In this document: positions 10,139-20,263 of the stretch, piece after piece
Position numbering within the stretch: position 1 is the first letter of the stretch
How the letters are laid out: the number at the start of each line of letters is the position of its first letter
Origin: Tulasnella sp. 424
Lineage: Eukaryota > Basidiomycota > Agaricomycetes > Cantharellales > Tulasnellaceae
DNA length: 40,757 nt
Direction of reading: 5' to 3'
Assembly: GCA_019633425.1 (NCBI GenBank)
Contig: WSUB01000262.1
Coordinates: 1 to 40,757 of the forward strand
Notes under the pieces: model-generated
What the model saw: the letters and a program-made list of their open reading frames with translations, nothing else
The model's database searches: none
Told to the model about the DNA's origin: nothing
Translations under genes and position numbers: made by a program

Positions 10139-12563
10139 TAACGGATAGCCACACATTAGAAATTCCTATTAGATGAATTAGCTTGTGCTATGCTAGTTAA
10201 ATATGTTGTTAGTTCAAGAGAGGTACCAAAGCAACCTCTGATTCTCCAGTTCGCCCACCTCTTTCAGCAGGAACCGTGTCCTCAGCAGAGCCTCCATGGA
10301 TCTATATCAAGAATATTTTGACTTAATATTGCTCTCTCATTTATAATATACACCTTTTGCGCGGTATGGCCCCTTCCCAGTCACTACAAATGATGTTGTC
10401 AACCGAGTATTTACGGCGCATGGGAGGTCTCCAGTCGAACAAGTGTCCGTCAACTTCTCCCCATCTTATTAGTTCAGAGAGAGTGCCACCTCAATCTCTT
10501 GCACCTCCAACGATGCGGGAGTCTGGTAGCTACTATGGCCACGAAGAAGTTGACAAGATGTGCTCCAAGTTCATCATATGCTCGCTCTCTCTTTCTCCGG
10601 TGACAAGTCGCCCAACTAACTCTTAACTCTCTTACTCTCAACAATACCCTTCCACCATCAACTGCGGCTCGTTTTCCGAGTGTTTGACTTTGTCAAAGCA
10701 ACCAAGGTAAGAGTCAGCTCCTCCCCAAAAGGTGAGGGAGGTAGTTTGTACTAAAATTCTAACGTGGACTATTTCCTCTCTCCTTTGTGCCCGTCCCCGC
10801 CCGAACCATCTTCAATACCGCTACCTCAATACCTGGTCCGCATTGAAACGCTGGACATCGCGCTGGTCGCTTCTCTGAGGTGGTTTGGCAACTTGCCTCT
10901 AATCTTCCATGTCTTCCAAACGCATCGCCTCCGATATTCCCAACACTCGTCCCAACTCAAAATCACCGTCGCCGACCCACGATCACATCACGCACACCCG
11001 TTCGCATGGCCATACCTGGGTGTCTACGACTCGACTTCATAATACTTCTTCACCGTGGCTGTGACATTCCTCTCCTCGTGGACACTCGACAATCACTTCG
11101 AACCTGGCCCATTCTACTCGCTCCCATCGTCATCGGTCCTCCACCGTCAACCCACCGGACCTCAACCCACCCTCGCCGCACTCATCGCATACGTTCTCCA
11201 CCGCACCTACCTCAAATCATCTATTTCCTCCGACCTCAAGGGCCGTTTTCCCACCACTCGTAAATCTATTCATCAGTACGTTCATGATCGCCTCAAATGA
11301 TGACGCTTATTTGGTGGTACATCAACAGCTAGGACACTTGGAGTTGGTGTTGAACGTGAAGGCGGAGGAGCTTCCACTGGAGGATTGAAGACTGAAGTCG
11401 GACCATCTCTGGTTACCCGTCCTACCACTAACAGCACTATCTCGCCTAACCAGGTTCCCTCATCGTCCGTTCCACCCATCAGTGTCAGGTTGACATTGTT
11501 GTCGGTACCTCCTCCCTGTCCAAACATCTCCAACTGGCAACCCTACCGGAACACCAGAGTCAACACCACCCTCTACTCCCCTTCAAACATTGCCACCTGT
11601 ACATCACGCGGCGGCATCTCCGCAGTCAAGGGCAGCTCCATGCCTATGGGTAGTGCAATCGCATCCAGCAGTAAAGGTCGTCAAGGCATGTATCCACGTC
11701 AATGGACAGCCGTTCGCCTTTGCAAGCGCCGCAGAGTGGTAGAATTTTCGTTCTCTTTATTCTCCTGTCCCTCTTTCTAATTCTTCTAATGTTTGACCAA
11801 CAGTTTCTTTGTGTACAGCCGCCTCGTGTTTATTTTATTTTATTATGTGTTCCAACATCCTAACGACTCTCCCAGCACTTTTCTAGCAACTGTATTTTCG
11901 ACCACCATACACAAATCTTCTCCCTATCTAACCGTGCACCCTTTCACCATCCCCTCCTCCTACCGGGTTTTTATCTTTGCTTATTGCACAATTGTGATAT
12001 GATTTCAAATAACAGGCGGTGGTTTTTCTGACTTATGAACATGTCTGGGTTGTTCTGCTCTGCACATCCGTGTGTGCGTGTGCTGCTCGTTCTCGCTTTC
12101 CTTTTCTCTTGTCTTCCTCTGCTTTCTATTTCCCCTCCCTCTATAACACCTTCTACCAACCCTACCATCCAAACGATCCACCCCGCCCCAATCTCATCCT
12201 CACTCACTACCAATCCCACCGCCACAACCACCACAACCACCACCATCGCGCACATCGCTTCTCCTCAAGCGTTGGACAAGACATTTCAACTGCACTTCGG
12301 CAATTACCTGCAGTCAATGAACCACCCACGAATGTACAGGTCAAGGAGTATGGCATCCCGGCCGGCAATGTAAGAATATTGAACGCCTTAGCTTAGTATA
12401 TTACAAGACTAAACGACTTCTTATTAATGATCGAGGGAGTAGATATCTAGTGATTGATGATAGGATAAAATCGGAATAGCAAGTAGTGAAGGAGGATGGG
12501 GGAAAGAAATGACTATGTTGAAAAATGGAGAGTGATATAGAGAACAAAGTAAGATCATGAGAC
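10139..12563. other. Transposon interior without a recognised gene
   Basis: Between the left inverted repeat and the alpha-kinase gene. The plus strand holds Pro/Ser/Thr-rich frames. Two stretches look coding: PTLAALIAYVLHRTYLKSS (within about 11055-11297) and, in another frame, KVVKACIHVNGQPFAFASA (within about 11670-11740). An ATG at 10909 (MSSKRIASDIPN) could start a spliced gene, but I cannot connect exons. An ACC/CCA-rich low-complexity run lies at about 12205-12250. Possible third gene of the transposon, low confidence. Confidence 0.35.
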
Positions 12564-15551
12564 TCAATCATCCCCTTCAGACGCTGGAGCGGACAAGGCA
12601 GTACCATCAGCATCTGACAGTTGCCGAGCTAAAACCAAGGGACAGGGTCCAGTAAAGAGGTCAGGAAGGTTGTGGTCGTCGAAGTTTGGGGGAGTGGGTC
12701 TACGCATGGCTGGATCGGTTGCGGGGTTGCTCCTTGATTCGCGATAGCCTTTAGGACCATCCAGAATAACAATTTCTTCATCGTCATAGCTAACAGAGCT
12801 CTTGATCTCGCGCCGCTTATGGGGAGGCTCCTGGACGCTTGAAGTATTATAGTCGGGAGTCTTGGGCGAGTCGGGGCGTTCAAACAGCTCGGCGTCTTTG
12901 AGGGCTTTGCATATTTCATTGCAATTGTGCTGCTCTTTCCAAAGCTGAATACCAAAGCTTCCGTGGTCGCCTAATCCTGAATCCCTAAAAATCGATAAGC
13001 CCAAGTGGTGGGAGCATTAAACTATCTGGAAAACGACAAAAACTTTGACGCTCACTGACCCTTCCGAGGTGTGCATCATAAGACTGTCCCATCTTAGCCA
13101 GTGGAAAGCCAGCCAGTACTCCCTTCAGGGAGAGAGGTTGAGCTGCATTATGAAGATAATTGAAGTCCATGCTTACCTTGGACATCCGCAAAAACAACAC
13201 TACCGGAGGACTGAGCAAATGCAAAGTGAACGAAGGCTTGGACTGTCTTGTCTGTCTGCAAAGAAAAAAACGTTAGATTGGGTCTACACAGGGAGTGACA
13301 GCCAAGGTAAACATGCCTGACGATGAGCTGGGAGATCGTGTCGCATCGTTCCACTAAACTTGACAGGACTTGTGCTGGTGCGACGAGGCTCAAAAAGCCA
13401 CGCGGTTCCGTCCTCTTCCTCAGCTATAAAGGCATCTGTGATTTCGATACCTTTCTGAGGTGGCTTACCATCAGACACAAAACTACATGCAGTCTCCAAG
13501 TCATCAAATAGGACTTACAAGCATCGATGTCAACTTGGGCCGACTGCGCTGCATCCATAAATGCACCTAACCAAAAGGAAGCTTTGCCATAGCAGATTAT
13601 CTCGTCGCGGAGAGCATCATTATTCGCTTCAGTAGATACTGCTTGTCGTGTTCGAGCCGTTGTGTCAAGGCGATAATATCGTTTAGCCACGAAGGGCTTG
13701 TCCCTGTAGGTTGCCTTAGAAACCGACGATATCATTTATTAGCGACCATGCCAGACTCACCAAAGGTGATCTCTCACCTCATAAACTTGCTTCATGCTAC
13801 CTCTGGTCAGCTCTGACCTCTGGACCTCCGCCGTCAACCAAGCTGAATCAGGTTTGTCATCATTATCGACAATGACCCCGCCAAGTAACGTTCCAGAAGC
13901 CGATTCTCGCATGCAAGAAACAAGCCTTTTAAAACGTATCACTTGATACCCAGAAGTGGAAATTGAACGTGCAGTTTTAGAGGAGCTGATGGATCGCTGA
14001 AAGGACCTGGCGGCATTTGGGGCGGCGCTTGACGGTACTCGACGAGCCAGACTTGTAGTTCCTTGTCGACCTAAATCGGATGAATGTAGGAACCGGTTAG
14101 TTAAGAGTTTACTTCGCTGAAAGAAGGGAGACCTCACCTGTTGGATTGGCAGTAGACATTGACCTTGCCTGTCCACGTTTTGCTGTTTGAGAACGATATG
14201 TGCTCATACTGCGAGCAACACCTGACTTGCTCTTTGCGATCGAGCGGTCTCCAAAGTGCTGCTCCGTCCTTTGCTTGAACTAAGACAGCCGGTAATGCAT
14301 GAGAGTTCCGGTGAATAACTTGGAGCAAACTGTCCTTACCTGTTCCATGTCGATATAGAGCTCGAGCATGATAACTCTCTTGCCGAGAACAGCAGACTTG
14401 TGGGATTTCTTTGCTGTATCAACAGCACACGTGCCCATTGGGTGCTTTTCATAATACTTATAAAAATCTCCGACTGATAGGTTCGCTGTACTGTTGACGA
14501 GTGGTACGTTATCACGCAAGCGAACACCTTGTAACACTCACATATCCAAGGATACCTTGTACGAGTTTAGCCAGGTAGCATTGAATTGATTTTTAACAAT
14601 CTTGTTTGTGACATCTAAGAGAAGCAGAGCCCAAGGATAAACAGAGTGAGACAAAGATGTCATTGCGTGCATTATTAAAATTAGCAAAATGCACCCAGTA
14701 TAAGCTCTGAGGAAGGCCAATCCGCAATAAACTTTCCAAAACGACTGTCAATCGTACCTGGCTTGGTACTCAGACGAACCTAAGGAAGGAAGCAATGTTG
14801 ACAGAAAAGTGAACGAAGGGAAAACCCAACGTAAAAACAGTTAAACGTACCTCGCAAATGATTGTAATTTTTGAATCGGCTGCGGTGGAAGGGCTTCCTG
14901 TAGGCCCGTTGGTAGCATCCGAAAGAGGATGAACAAACGCTGGAGCCGGGCTTCTTGCAGTTTGATGACCTTGTGCGAGGTGAGCGGCGCTGCTTGCAGG
15001 TGTTGCTTTCCGCAGCCGAACTGCGGTGGCCTTGCTGCGTCGAAGAACGGCTGTGTCTCCAACAGCTCCGCTGGTGTTGGAGGAAGCGAATTTGACGACT
15101 GGAGAGTGAGCGGTGGGACCACTGGATTCCCGGGCTGGGGCGGTAGGCATCGCCAACGCTGAACCCGAACCTTCGTCCCCAAACAAGTGTGAGCATCAAA
15201 TGGAGGTAACGGATGACGGTGCTTGATACTAAATACCTTTAAGACAAGCCTCGCATTTCTTCAAGCCTTGCTCAACTTGCACGGCTAGGTATCGAGCTGA
15301 GACCGAGCAGACTTGGCACTGCTCCCACCTCTGTAGGGGCGGATTGATCATTTTGGCCGGTGCTCGGCATGGTAGTCAGTAGAAGCGGGGGGAAAAAAAC
15401 TCACAAGAATGGCCAAGAACGTCGGAGTTCCTTCAGTCTCCCCAGCCAGAAGAAGGCATTTATTGCATTGCACATCAGAAGCTAGAAGACTGAACCGACG
15501 GTGGCATGAGAGGCAGGTGACGAGAGGTTGGTCAGGTGATGTTTGCATCAT
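12564..15551 (-). CDS. Alpha-kinase (MHCK/EF2-kinase type) with N-terminal CxxC motifs, transposon cargo
   Basis: A multi-exon gene. Start ATG at 15551. The first two exons (15551-15405, 15330-15237) each carry paired CxxC motifs: CLSCHRRF...CNKC and CQVC...CEAC, likely zinc-binding. A Ser/Ala-rich exon follows (15170-14851), then exons near 14779-14695, 14614-14542, 14490-14340, 14279-14138, 14070-13778 and 13714-13519. Kinase signatures: KPFVAKRYYRL (near 13690), AWLFEPRRTS (near 13400), VQAFVHF and VVFADVQ (near 13170-13220), GLGDHG and the zinc motif HNCNEIC (near 12980-12900). The C-terminal tail is charged and low-complexity, ending at TGA 12564-12566. Alpha-kinases phosphorylate Ser/Thr and are expanded in Agaricomycetes. 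Joins between about 13170 and 12985 are unresolved, so intactness is not proven. It lies head to tail, 429 bp downstream of the integrase gene. Confidence 0.85.
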
Positions 15552-15979
15552 GAAATAGAAAAATAGAAGTCAAGTTGGAGAGGGTAGCAAGTAAGAAACT
15601 GAGGTAGAATCAGGAAAAAGGTGCAAGGGAGAGGAAGTTGGCAGACCTGACTTTGGAGCAGCTTCGCCCAACTTTATAGCCTTATCACTGTCCTCTTTGC
15701 TTTTATCGACGCGCTGAAGTCATGTAATGGAAACCGTTGCAAAGGGAAAGCTGATTCTTTTGGCAGTAACAGCCATTATTATTAAGGGTGTGACGAACTC
15801 CGCCCAGGCTGGCAGCACTCGGACTTGCCAAGATTAAAAGCGGGGTCCTGGAGTAGATGGAGGATGTCGGATGCCGTGACGTTCAGAGGGATCCTCGTTT
15901 CTGAGCAGCTTAGACGAAAAACTCGGATTAGGGACAGTGCTCAATTTAGCTGGGGAACGCAACTCAATTTCGTTGAATG
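15552..15979. other. Spacer between integrase 3' end and alpha-kinase start
   Basis: 428 bp with no coding-like frame. It must hold the end of the integrase transcript and the promoter of the alpha-kinase gene. No clear TATA box was picked out. Confidence 0.4.
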
Positions 15980-17691
15980 CTACAATAGGCCAGCTGACGC
16001 CGTTGCTACCATTCTAGTGAACACCTCCCAGCAATTGTCAAAGTCCAAAATTGGAGAGCCAAGTGCCGTATACACGTCATCGAGACGAAAACGGATCTCC
16101 GGCGTGAGGAAGTCCAAATGCGCCGCCCTTGGTCCCACCTCCATCTCAAGCTTTGCGCGAAGCTCAGCAATCATCTCAGGCGGGACAGGTGTTCGACAAT
16201 CGGTTCCTCCATATTTCCCAGGGTTCTCAAAGGCGTCAATTGGAACATGCCGGCTTGGCATTAGCTTACCCGGCTGTTTTCGAATTTCGTGGTAGTTCCA
16301 ATATTCACGGAAAGTGTCGAGCTCTTGCTGCAACAATGGAGGAAAGACGAAGTAAAAGACCTCACTAGAGTATTGGGTTTGAGTAACCATATTGTCCGAG
16401 ACCCAAAGATCACTTACACGTGCAAAGGGTTATTTGGGTTAAACAGGCCGTCCTCTTGACCCCGTATAATGGCCTCCTTTATAGACATACCACGCTTTCT
16501 TCTGAACCAGCCCCAGAATCCTTCTATGACTGTATTGTGAACGCTCTTGAGGAACTTGTGTGGGGGGTAATGCTCGGCATCAACATCAGCCGTCAGTGTT
16601 TCCCTGAGTGAAGAAATCCGCAACCGAAGAAGTCAGTACTAGGAAGGCAATGTGCAGGATTTCAGAAAGGAAATCGCACCGAAGACTGTACTGAAGGGCA
16701 TAAATCCAGCCGGTCTCTGATCCACAGTCGGTTGTGAATTGAAGAGGGATCGCTGGAAACAGGACGGCAGTTAGTATGCTGTCGGAATGGAAGCGAAGCG
16801 AAGTTTAGAAGAACCTCCTAGTGACTCTACAAGGTCAAGGTACACGTGAGCAATAGCAGCTTCGGTTTGAACATTTGGGGCTGTAATGAGCCGAACAACA
16901 TTGCTCGACCATTTGTCCTTAATACCGTAAATCGGCAGTCCGACTTGGCCCATTTTCAGAGCTTGGCCTCCGAGCTTGAGATGACCATCACCAGCAAGCT
17001 CATGCATAGGTCCTAGAGAGGTAAGAGGGACCCTAACAATTCGTCGAGAGCCGGGAAATCGTTTCTCAAACCCTTCAGGACACATGACTAGCATAATATC
17101 TTGGATACGTTTGCTGGGATAAGAAGCCCGATTCTGCTCAGCGTACGAGACAATGGTATCAAAAGAGTTACTCACCAACGAATAGGGTTTCCTTCGATGT
17201 GTAGAGCATCTGCAATTGCGCGGGGACCGTTGGCTTGCTGGGTGTCTTGGTTGACATGGTATGCGACCACGGACACCTCTTCTTCGGGATCCATGCGTTT
17301 TCTGACGGAAGATACTTCAAACCGCGTTTGAAGCTCCTTGAGCTTCGTGAAGCTAGATGATTTTTGATAGAAAAGAATAGCCAGGAAGGCTAGTACTTAG
17401 TGACAGAAACCCCAGAGCGGAAGACTTCCCTACACACCTAATTTGAAGACCATACTCTTTTGCGAGGGCAGCCAAATGCTCTTCCCTTGAGTATTTTCTC
17501 CGTGCATACTCGTGGAGAGCCTCTCTCAAGACATCATCAGGAGGGTCTGGTCAAATTGGCAATTAGGAACGACGAAGTTGGGTGTGTCACCACTGGACAC
17601 GAGAGGACGTACAAGTTTTCTGTCCCCATTGGTTATTACCCCTAGGATTGTTGCTCGTCTTCACGTCGTCAGGTGTCTTCTTGCGAGGCAT
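15980..17691 (-). CDS. DDE integrase/transposase of the 8.2-kb transposon (426 aa)
   Basis: Seven exons: 17691-17640, 17546-17438, 17352-17176, 17113-16815, 16752-16680, 16603-16418 and 16364-15980. Their total of 1281 nt is divisible by three, all introns are GT-AG, and the frame is open throughout. The start MPRKKTPDDVKTS is basic. The N-terminal helical region (LREALHEYARRKYSREEHLA) is followed by a retroviral-type (rve) catalytic core with an apparent complete triad: Asp in ELAGDGHLKL, Asp in FTTDCGSETGW, Glu in SVHNTVIEGFWGWF. The conserved end reads FPPLLQQELDTFREYWN, then CWEVFTRMVA. It matches the multi-copy 'integrase core domain' proteins of Agaricomycetes. Expected to cut and join the 71-bp inverted repeats. 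One of the few intact genes here. Confidence 0.9.
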
Positions 17692-18210
17692 CCTGGAGGA
17701 TGGCCGACGTGTCGTGTCAGTGCGGTGCTCAGGGGGCAGTCGGAATTGCAACATGGATCGAGATCAGTATAAGTATGCACAGAAAACGTCACTTACAGTC
17801 AATAGAAACGTAAGGAAGCCCCATTAGCCTAACAAGGGGCTGTGAAGAAGCCTTTGGGCGTTGTGCTTGCACTCGACACAATAATCGAAGTCCTTGAATG
17901 AACGGGTGAATGGAGAGCGTGCCTGACGACCTCTCCGCCGCCCTAATACAAAAATGTCTCGTGCGATGTCGCCAACATCCACATTGGGAAGAATTCAAAT
18001 CGCTATCGTTACCCTTTCATGACGCATAAGGAGAAAGCTGCTCTACTTAACTTTCTATGATAGGCAATTGCTCTGACAAAGGGATTTAAGTTTGCGAGTC
18101 TTTAAATCAGCAATCATAATTACCATATTTCTTAACCCATATCATGAGAACAGAGAACTTGCGATAGTCTGATATACGAGCTGAAGGGACCATGGGCCAT
18201 GGGGTATGAG
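17692..18210. other. 5' region of the integrase gene inside the transposon
   Basis: 519 bp between the integrase start and the right inverted repeat. No supportable gene. It should contain the integrase promoter. Confidence 0.4.
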
Positions 18211-18281
18211 GAAATCGTGTTGAGGGAAGTGATGGATGGCACGCGGCGCGAGTTCTTCCACGACCGTCCGGCCTACCGCAC
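18211..18281 (-). repeat. Right terminal inverted repeat (71 bp)
   Basis: Inverted match to 10068-10138; ends ...CCGGCCTACCGCAC at 18281, followed by the duplicated CCAG (18282-18285). Confidence 0.92.
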
Positions 18282-19309
18282 CCAGGATAGCAGCTGTTTC
18301 CGCGTTGAACTTTCTGCCTCGTCGAACGCTTTTCGAAAGAATTTGTTGGTACAAATAATCGAGTTTGCCCCATGTTGATTCCTGTTGCAGCAACTCCTGC
18401 AGCTGCTCGACAGGCGCCCTTTCGCCGATGTACGTGATCGCTGTACGGGCCCATTGGAACAGCGCCTGGGACATCTCAACCATGCTTTTGACATCTGCCG
18501 ACGAAGGCCAGGTGTCGGGCAGATCATGGTCCTCTCGGATTTGCGCGAAGGAGTGTCGGATAAACTTGGTGACGTCCTCAACCACGTGGGACATTGAATC
18601 AAGGTCTTCTGCATGCCACTTCCGCGGTTCCAGTGCGACGAGGAGTGGGGCTTCGGGGCGACAAGGGAGTAGGAATTTGACGTTGGCAGGGAGGGAAGAG
18701 GAGTGCTGATCAATGAGCCGAACAAAGCGCACGGCGTCGGCGCCATTCTCGCATTCGTCTAAGGCATCAACGATGATTAGAATGGGATGGGCGTGGTCCT
18801 GCAGCTTGCCGAGCGATCCGACGAGGAGCGTCTTGAACTGCCAGTCGAGACGTTCCTTCGCCACTTCCGGGACCAACCCCTTCCCGAGTTGCCTGGCGAG
18901 GGCACAAATGAATTGGCCATCCGAGGCATTTTGACCTCGGCGGAAATGAAAGATGGCACAGGACCCCCTCGACGCCCAACTATGGGCAACTGTCAACGCG
19001 ATCGTCGACTTCCCCCGTCCTGCCATTCCTCGAATCCAGAGAACGCGCTCCGTCGAGGACGCCGTATCTTTGATCCACTGGTCTATACGGTCCAAGATTT
19101 CGACCCTCGTGCCAGGAAGGCATATGACGTCTTCAATCGAGTTTCCTCTCGCCCCGTAACTTCCATCCCCGAGGCGGTCAAGAGGACGACGTCGCTCTGC
19201 TCGCAGTTCGGTATCTCCTGCAGTTAACACGTCAAAACACGTCCGTTACAAACGTGAGTAAATCAAAACGTACTGAGTTCGATCACAAGATCGGAGGTCT
19301 TCAGACTGA
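18282..19309 (-). pseudogene. NACHT-WD40 (STAND) gene, middle part: NACHT NTPase domain
   Basis: The NACHT exon runs 19217 to 18282, after a 55-bp intron (19273-19219 region) and a short exon 19309-19274. Visible motifs: GDGSYGARGNSIEDV, CLPGTRVEILDRIDQW, Walker A GMAGRGKST, Walker B LIIVDALDECE, and the sensor-like PCRPEAPL. It binds and hydrolyses ATP to switch the sensor on. An extra G near 18327 shifts the frame just before FDEAESSTRKQLLSW, so the gene was broken there as well. The exon is cut at 18281 by the 8.2-kb transposon; the 3' continuation is at 10063. Upstream it is cut at 19310 by Gypsy-2. Confidence 0.9.
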
Positions 19310-19314
19310 TGAGG

Positions 19315-19731
19315 TGTGACAACCTCGTCACATGATCCACTTTCTCCAATCACGTGACCCAGGCAAGATTCCCATCACGTGATCGTAATCCCCCGCACTC
19401 ACCTCGTATGCCTCACCACTACCTCACGTTCCTTATTCATTCCCTCATGCGTTCCTCATTGTTCTTACTCATGCGACGTGTCAGCCTTTCCATCTGATTC
19501 CATCACTTTCTTTACTATACCGGGACATTCTAGTCACAGCCACTCGTTAGTATTTAAGTACAGCGGAATGAGGAGGTTTGTTCCTCATTCCGCCTCTTGT
19601 CTATTCAATCATAGTCTACTCCTCGACCATCGTGCTAGAGCAACGACCTTGCCTAGTGATCTCTCTCTGCCAAACCATAGTCCATAGTCAGATACACCTT
19701 GCTCGGTCTCTACCATAAGGGAACCCTGACA
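19315..19731 (+). repeat. Gypsy-2 left LTR
   Basis: 417 bp. TATA-like TATTTAAG at 19551-19558. A perfect 12-bp inverted repeat (19563-19574 with 19582-19593, 7-nt loop) overlaps the self-primer ATTCCGCCT at 19587-19595. Confidence 0.96.
19551..19595 (+). promoter_or_regulatory. Gypsy-2 core promoter and self-primer sequence
   Basis: TATTTAAG at 19551-19558; ATTCCGCCT at 19587-19595 starts 36 nt after the TATA start, as in Gypsy-1. ATTCCGCCT is exactly complementary to AGGCGGAAT (19734-19742) beside the LTR. The right LTR has lost one pair (ATTCCACCT). Confidence 0.65.
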
Positions 19732-19733
19732 TT

Positions 19734-19742
19734 AGGCGGAAT
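19734..19742 (+). promoter_or_regulatory. Gypsy-2 primer-binding site, self-priming type
   Basis: AGGCGGAAT, two bases after the LTR, perfectly complementary to ATTCCGCCT in the LTR. It differs from Gypsy-1's site at four of nine positions, and the LTR partner differs to match. Confidence 0.65.
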
Positions 19743-19771
19743 CTCCTTCGAGCAACCCGTACCCACAGTTC

Positions 19772-20263
19772 ATGCCAAAGACTCCTCGACTCCAAGAAAC
19801 CTCTCGACTTAGCCCCAAGACCAATGAGTACCTCCAAAGACTACGAGAAATCAAAGAAGAACAACAAGTCCTCGACATCATTGAACCACAGTACCAGTAC
19901 CCAATCACAGAACAAGTTTTCAGACCAGTTGAATACTACGCAACCAACGGAAAGCCATACAACTTCAAGAAAAGAATCGCCAGAGCCACTAAACACACGA
20001 GAATCGACATCACCAACTGCCCTTCCGCCACCCTTGCCTACCTCATCGACACCTTCCCAGAATCCGATATCTCATTCTCATACACCAACCTCTTGATCCC
20101 CTACGTCCCCACAACCAGCTCTCTCCTCCGAGCCTACCAAGTGCTGCCAGTGGACACCATCGCTGAATACGATAGTGTATCAACTTTACCTCACAGCCAT
20201 CGGCATTCAACCTCAGATCAGCTTCTGCCCCAAATACCCCGAGAAACAGAACCATCCCAATGA
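19772..20263 (+). CDS. Gypsy-2 pre-gag ORF (ORF0)
   Basis: 163 codons from an ATG 40 nt after the LTR. The N-terminal part is helical and charged (YLQRLREIKEEQQVLDII). The C-terminal part includes LLIPYVPTTSSLLRAYQVLP, which resembles the same region of the Gypsy-1 pre-gag frame. No known domain recognised. Its TGA (20261-20263) overlaps the gag ATG (20260-20262) as ATGA, which suggests that gag translation follows by termination and re-start. Intact, unlike the rest of this element. Confidence 0.65.
   Translation: MPKTPRLQETSRLSPKTNEYLQRLREIKEEQQVLDIIEPQYQYPITEQVFRPVEYYATNGKPYNFKKRIARATKHTRIDITNCPSATLAYLIDTFPESDISFSYTNLLIPYVPTTSSLLRAYQVLPVDTIAEYDSVSTLPHSHRHSTSDQLLPQIPRETEPSQ

Larger units (their letters stand above)
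10068..18281 (-). mobile_element. 8.2-kb DNA transposon with integrase and alpha-kinase genes
   Basis: 8214 bp bounded by 71-bp terminal inverted repeats starting GTGCGGTAGGCCGG (10068-10138 and 18211-18281; 68 of 71 match, all three differences C/T). It is flanked by CCAG on both sides (10064-10067, 18282-18285), a 4-bp target duplication. Removing the element and one CCAG restores an uninterrupted reading frame (QLLSWVLETLVTA) of the host NACHT-WD40 gene. Inside are an intact DDE integrase gene and an alpha-kinase gene, both on the minus strand, plus about 2.4 kb with no recognised gene. The integrase class and 4-bp duplication recall Ginger-type elements, but the ends do not start TGT, so I leave the family open. 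Confidence 0.9.

Noticed and set aside
12019..12396. Thr/His-rich plus-strand proteins
   Set aside because: They arise from an ACC/CCA low-complexity run; two frames are open at once and neither resembles a family.
13284..13345. A GC-AG intron in the alpha-kinase gene (CAG/GCATGT)
   Set aside because: A normal GT-AG intron (donor GTTTAC, acceptor GCAGACAG) keeps the frame equally well.
10068..18281. The matching ends read as inverted copies of a coding segment of the NACHT-WD40 gene
   Set aside because: Both 71-bp segments are open on both strands, but the exact CCAG flanks and the in-frame rejoining of the host gene show they are transposon ends.
18142..19230. A 362-codon NACHT protein ending within the inverted repeat
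   Set aside because: The last codons come from a frameshift near 18327 followed by transposon sequence; family homology stops before them.
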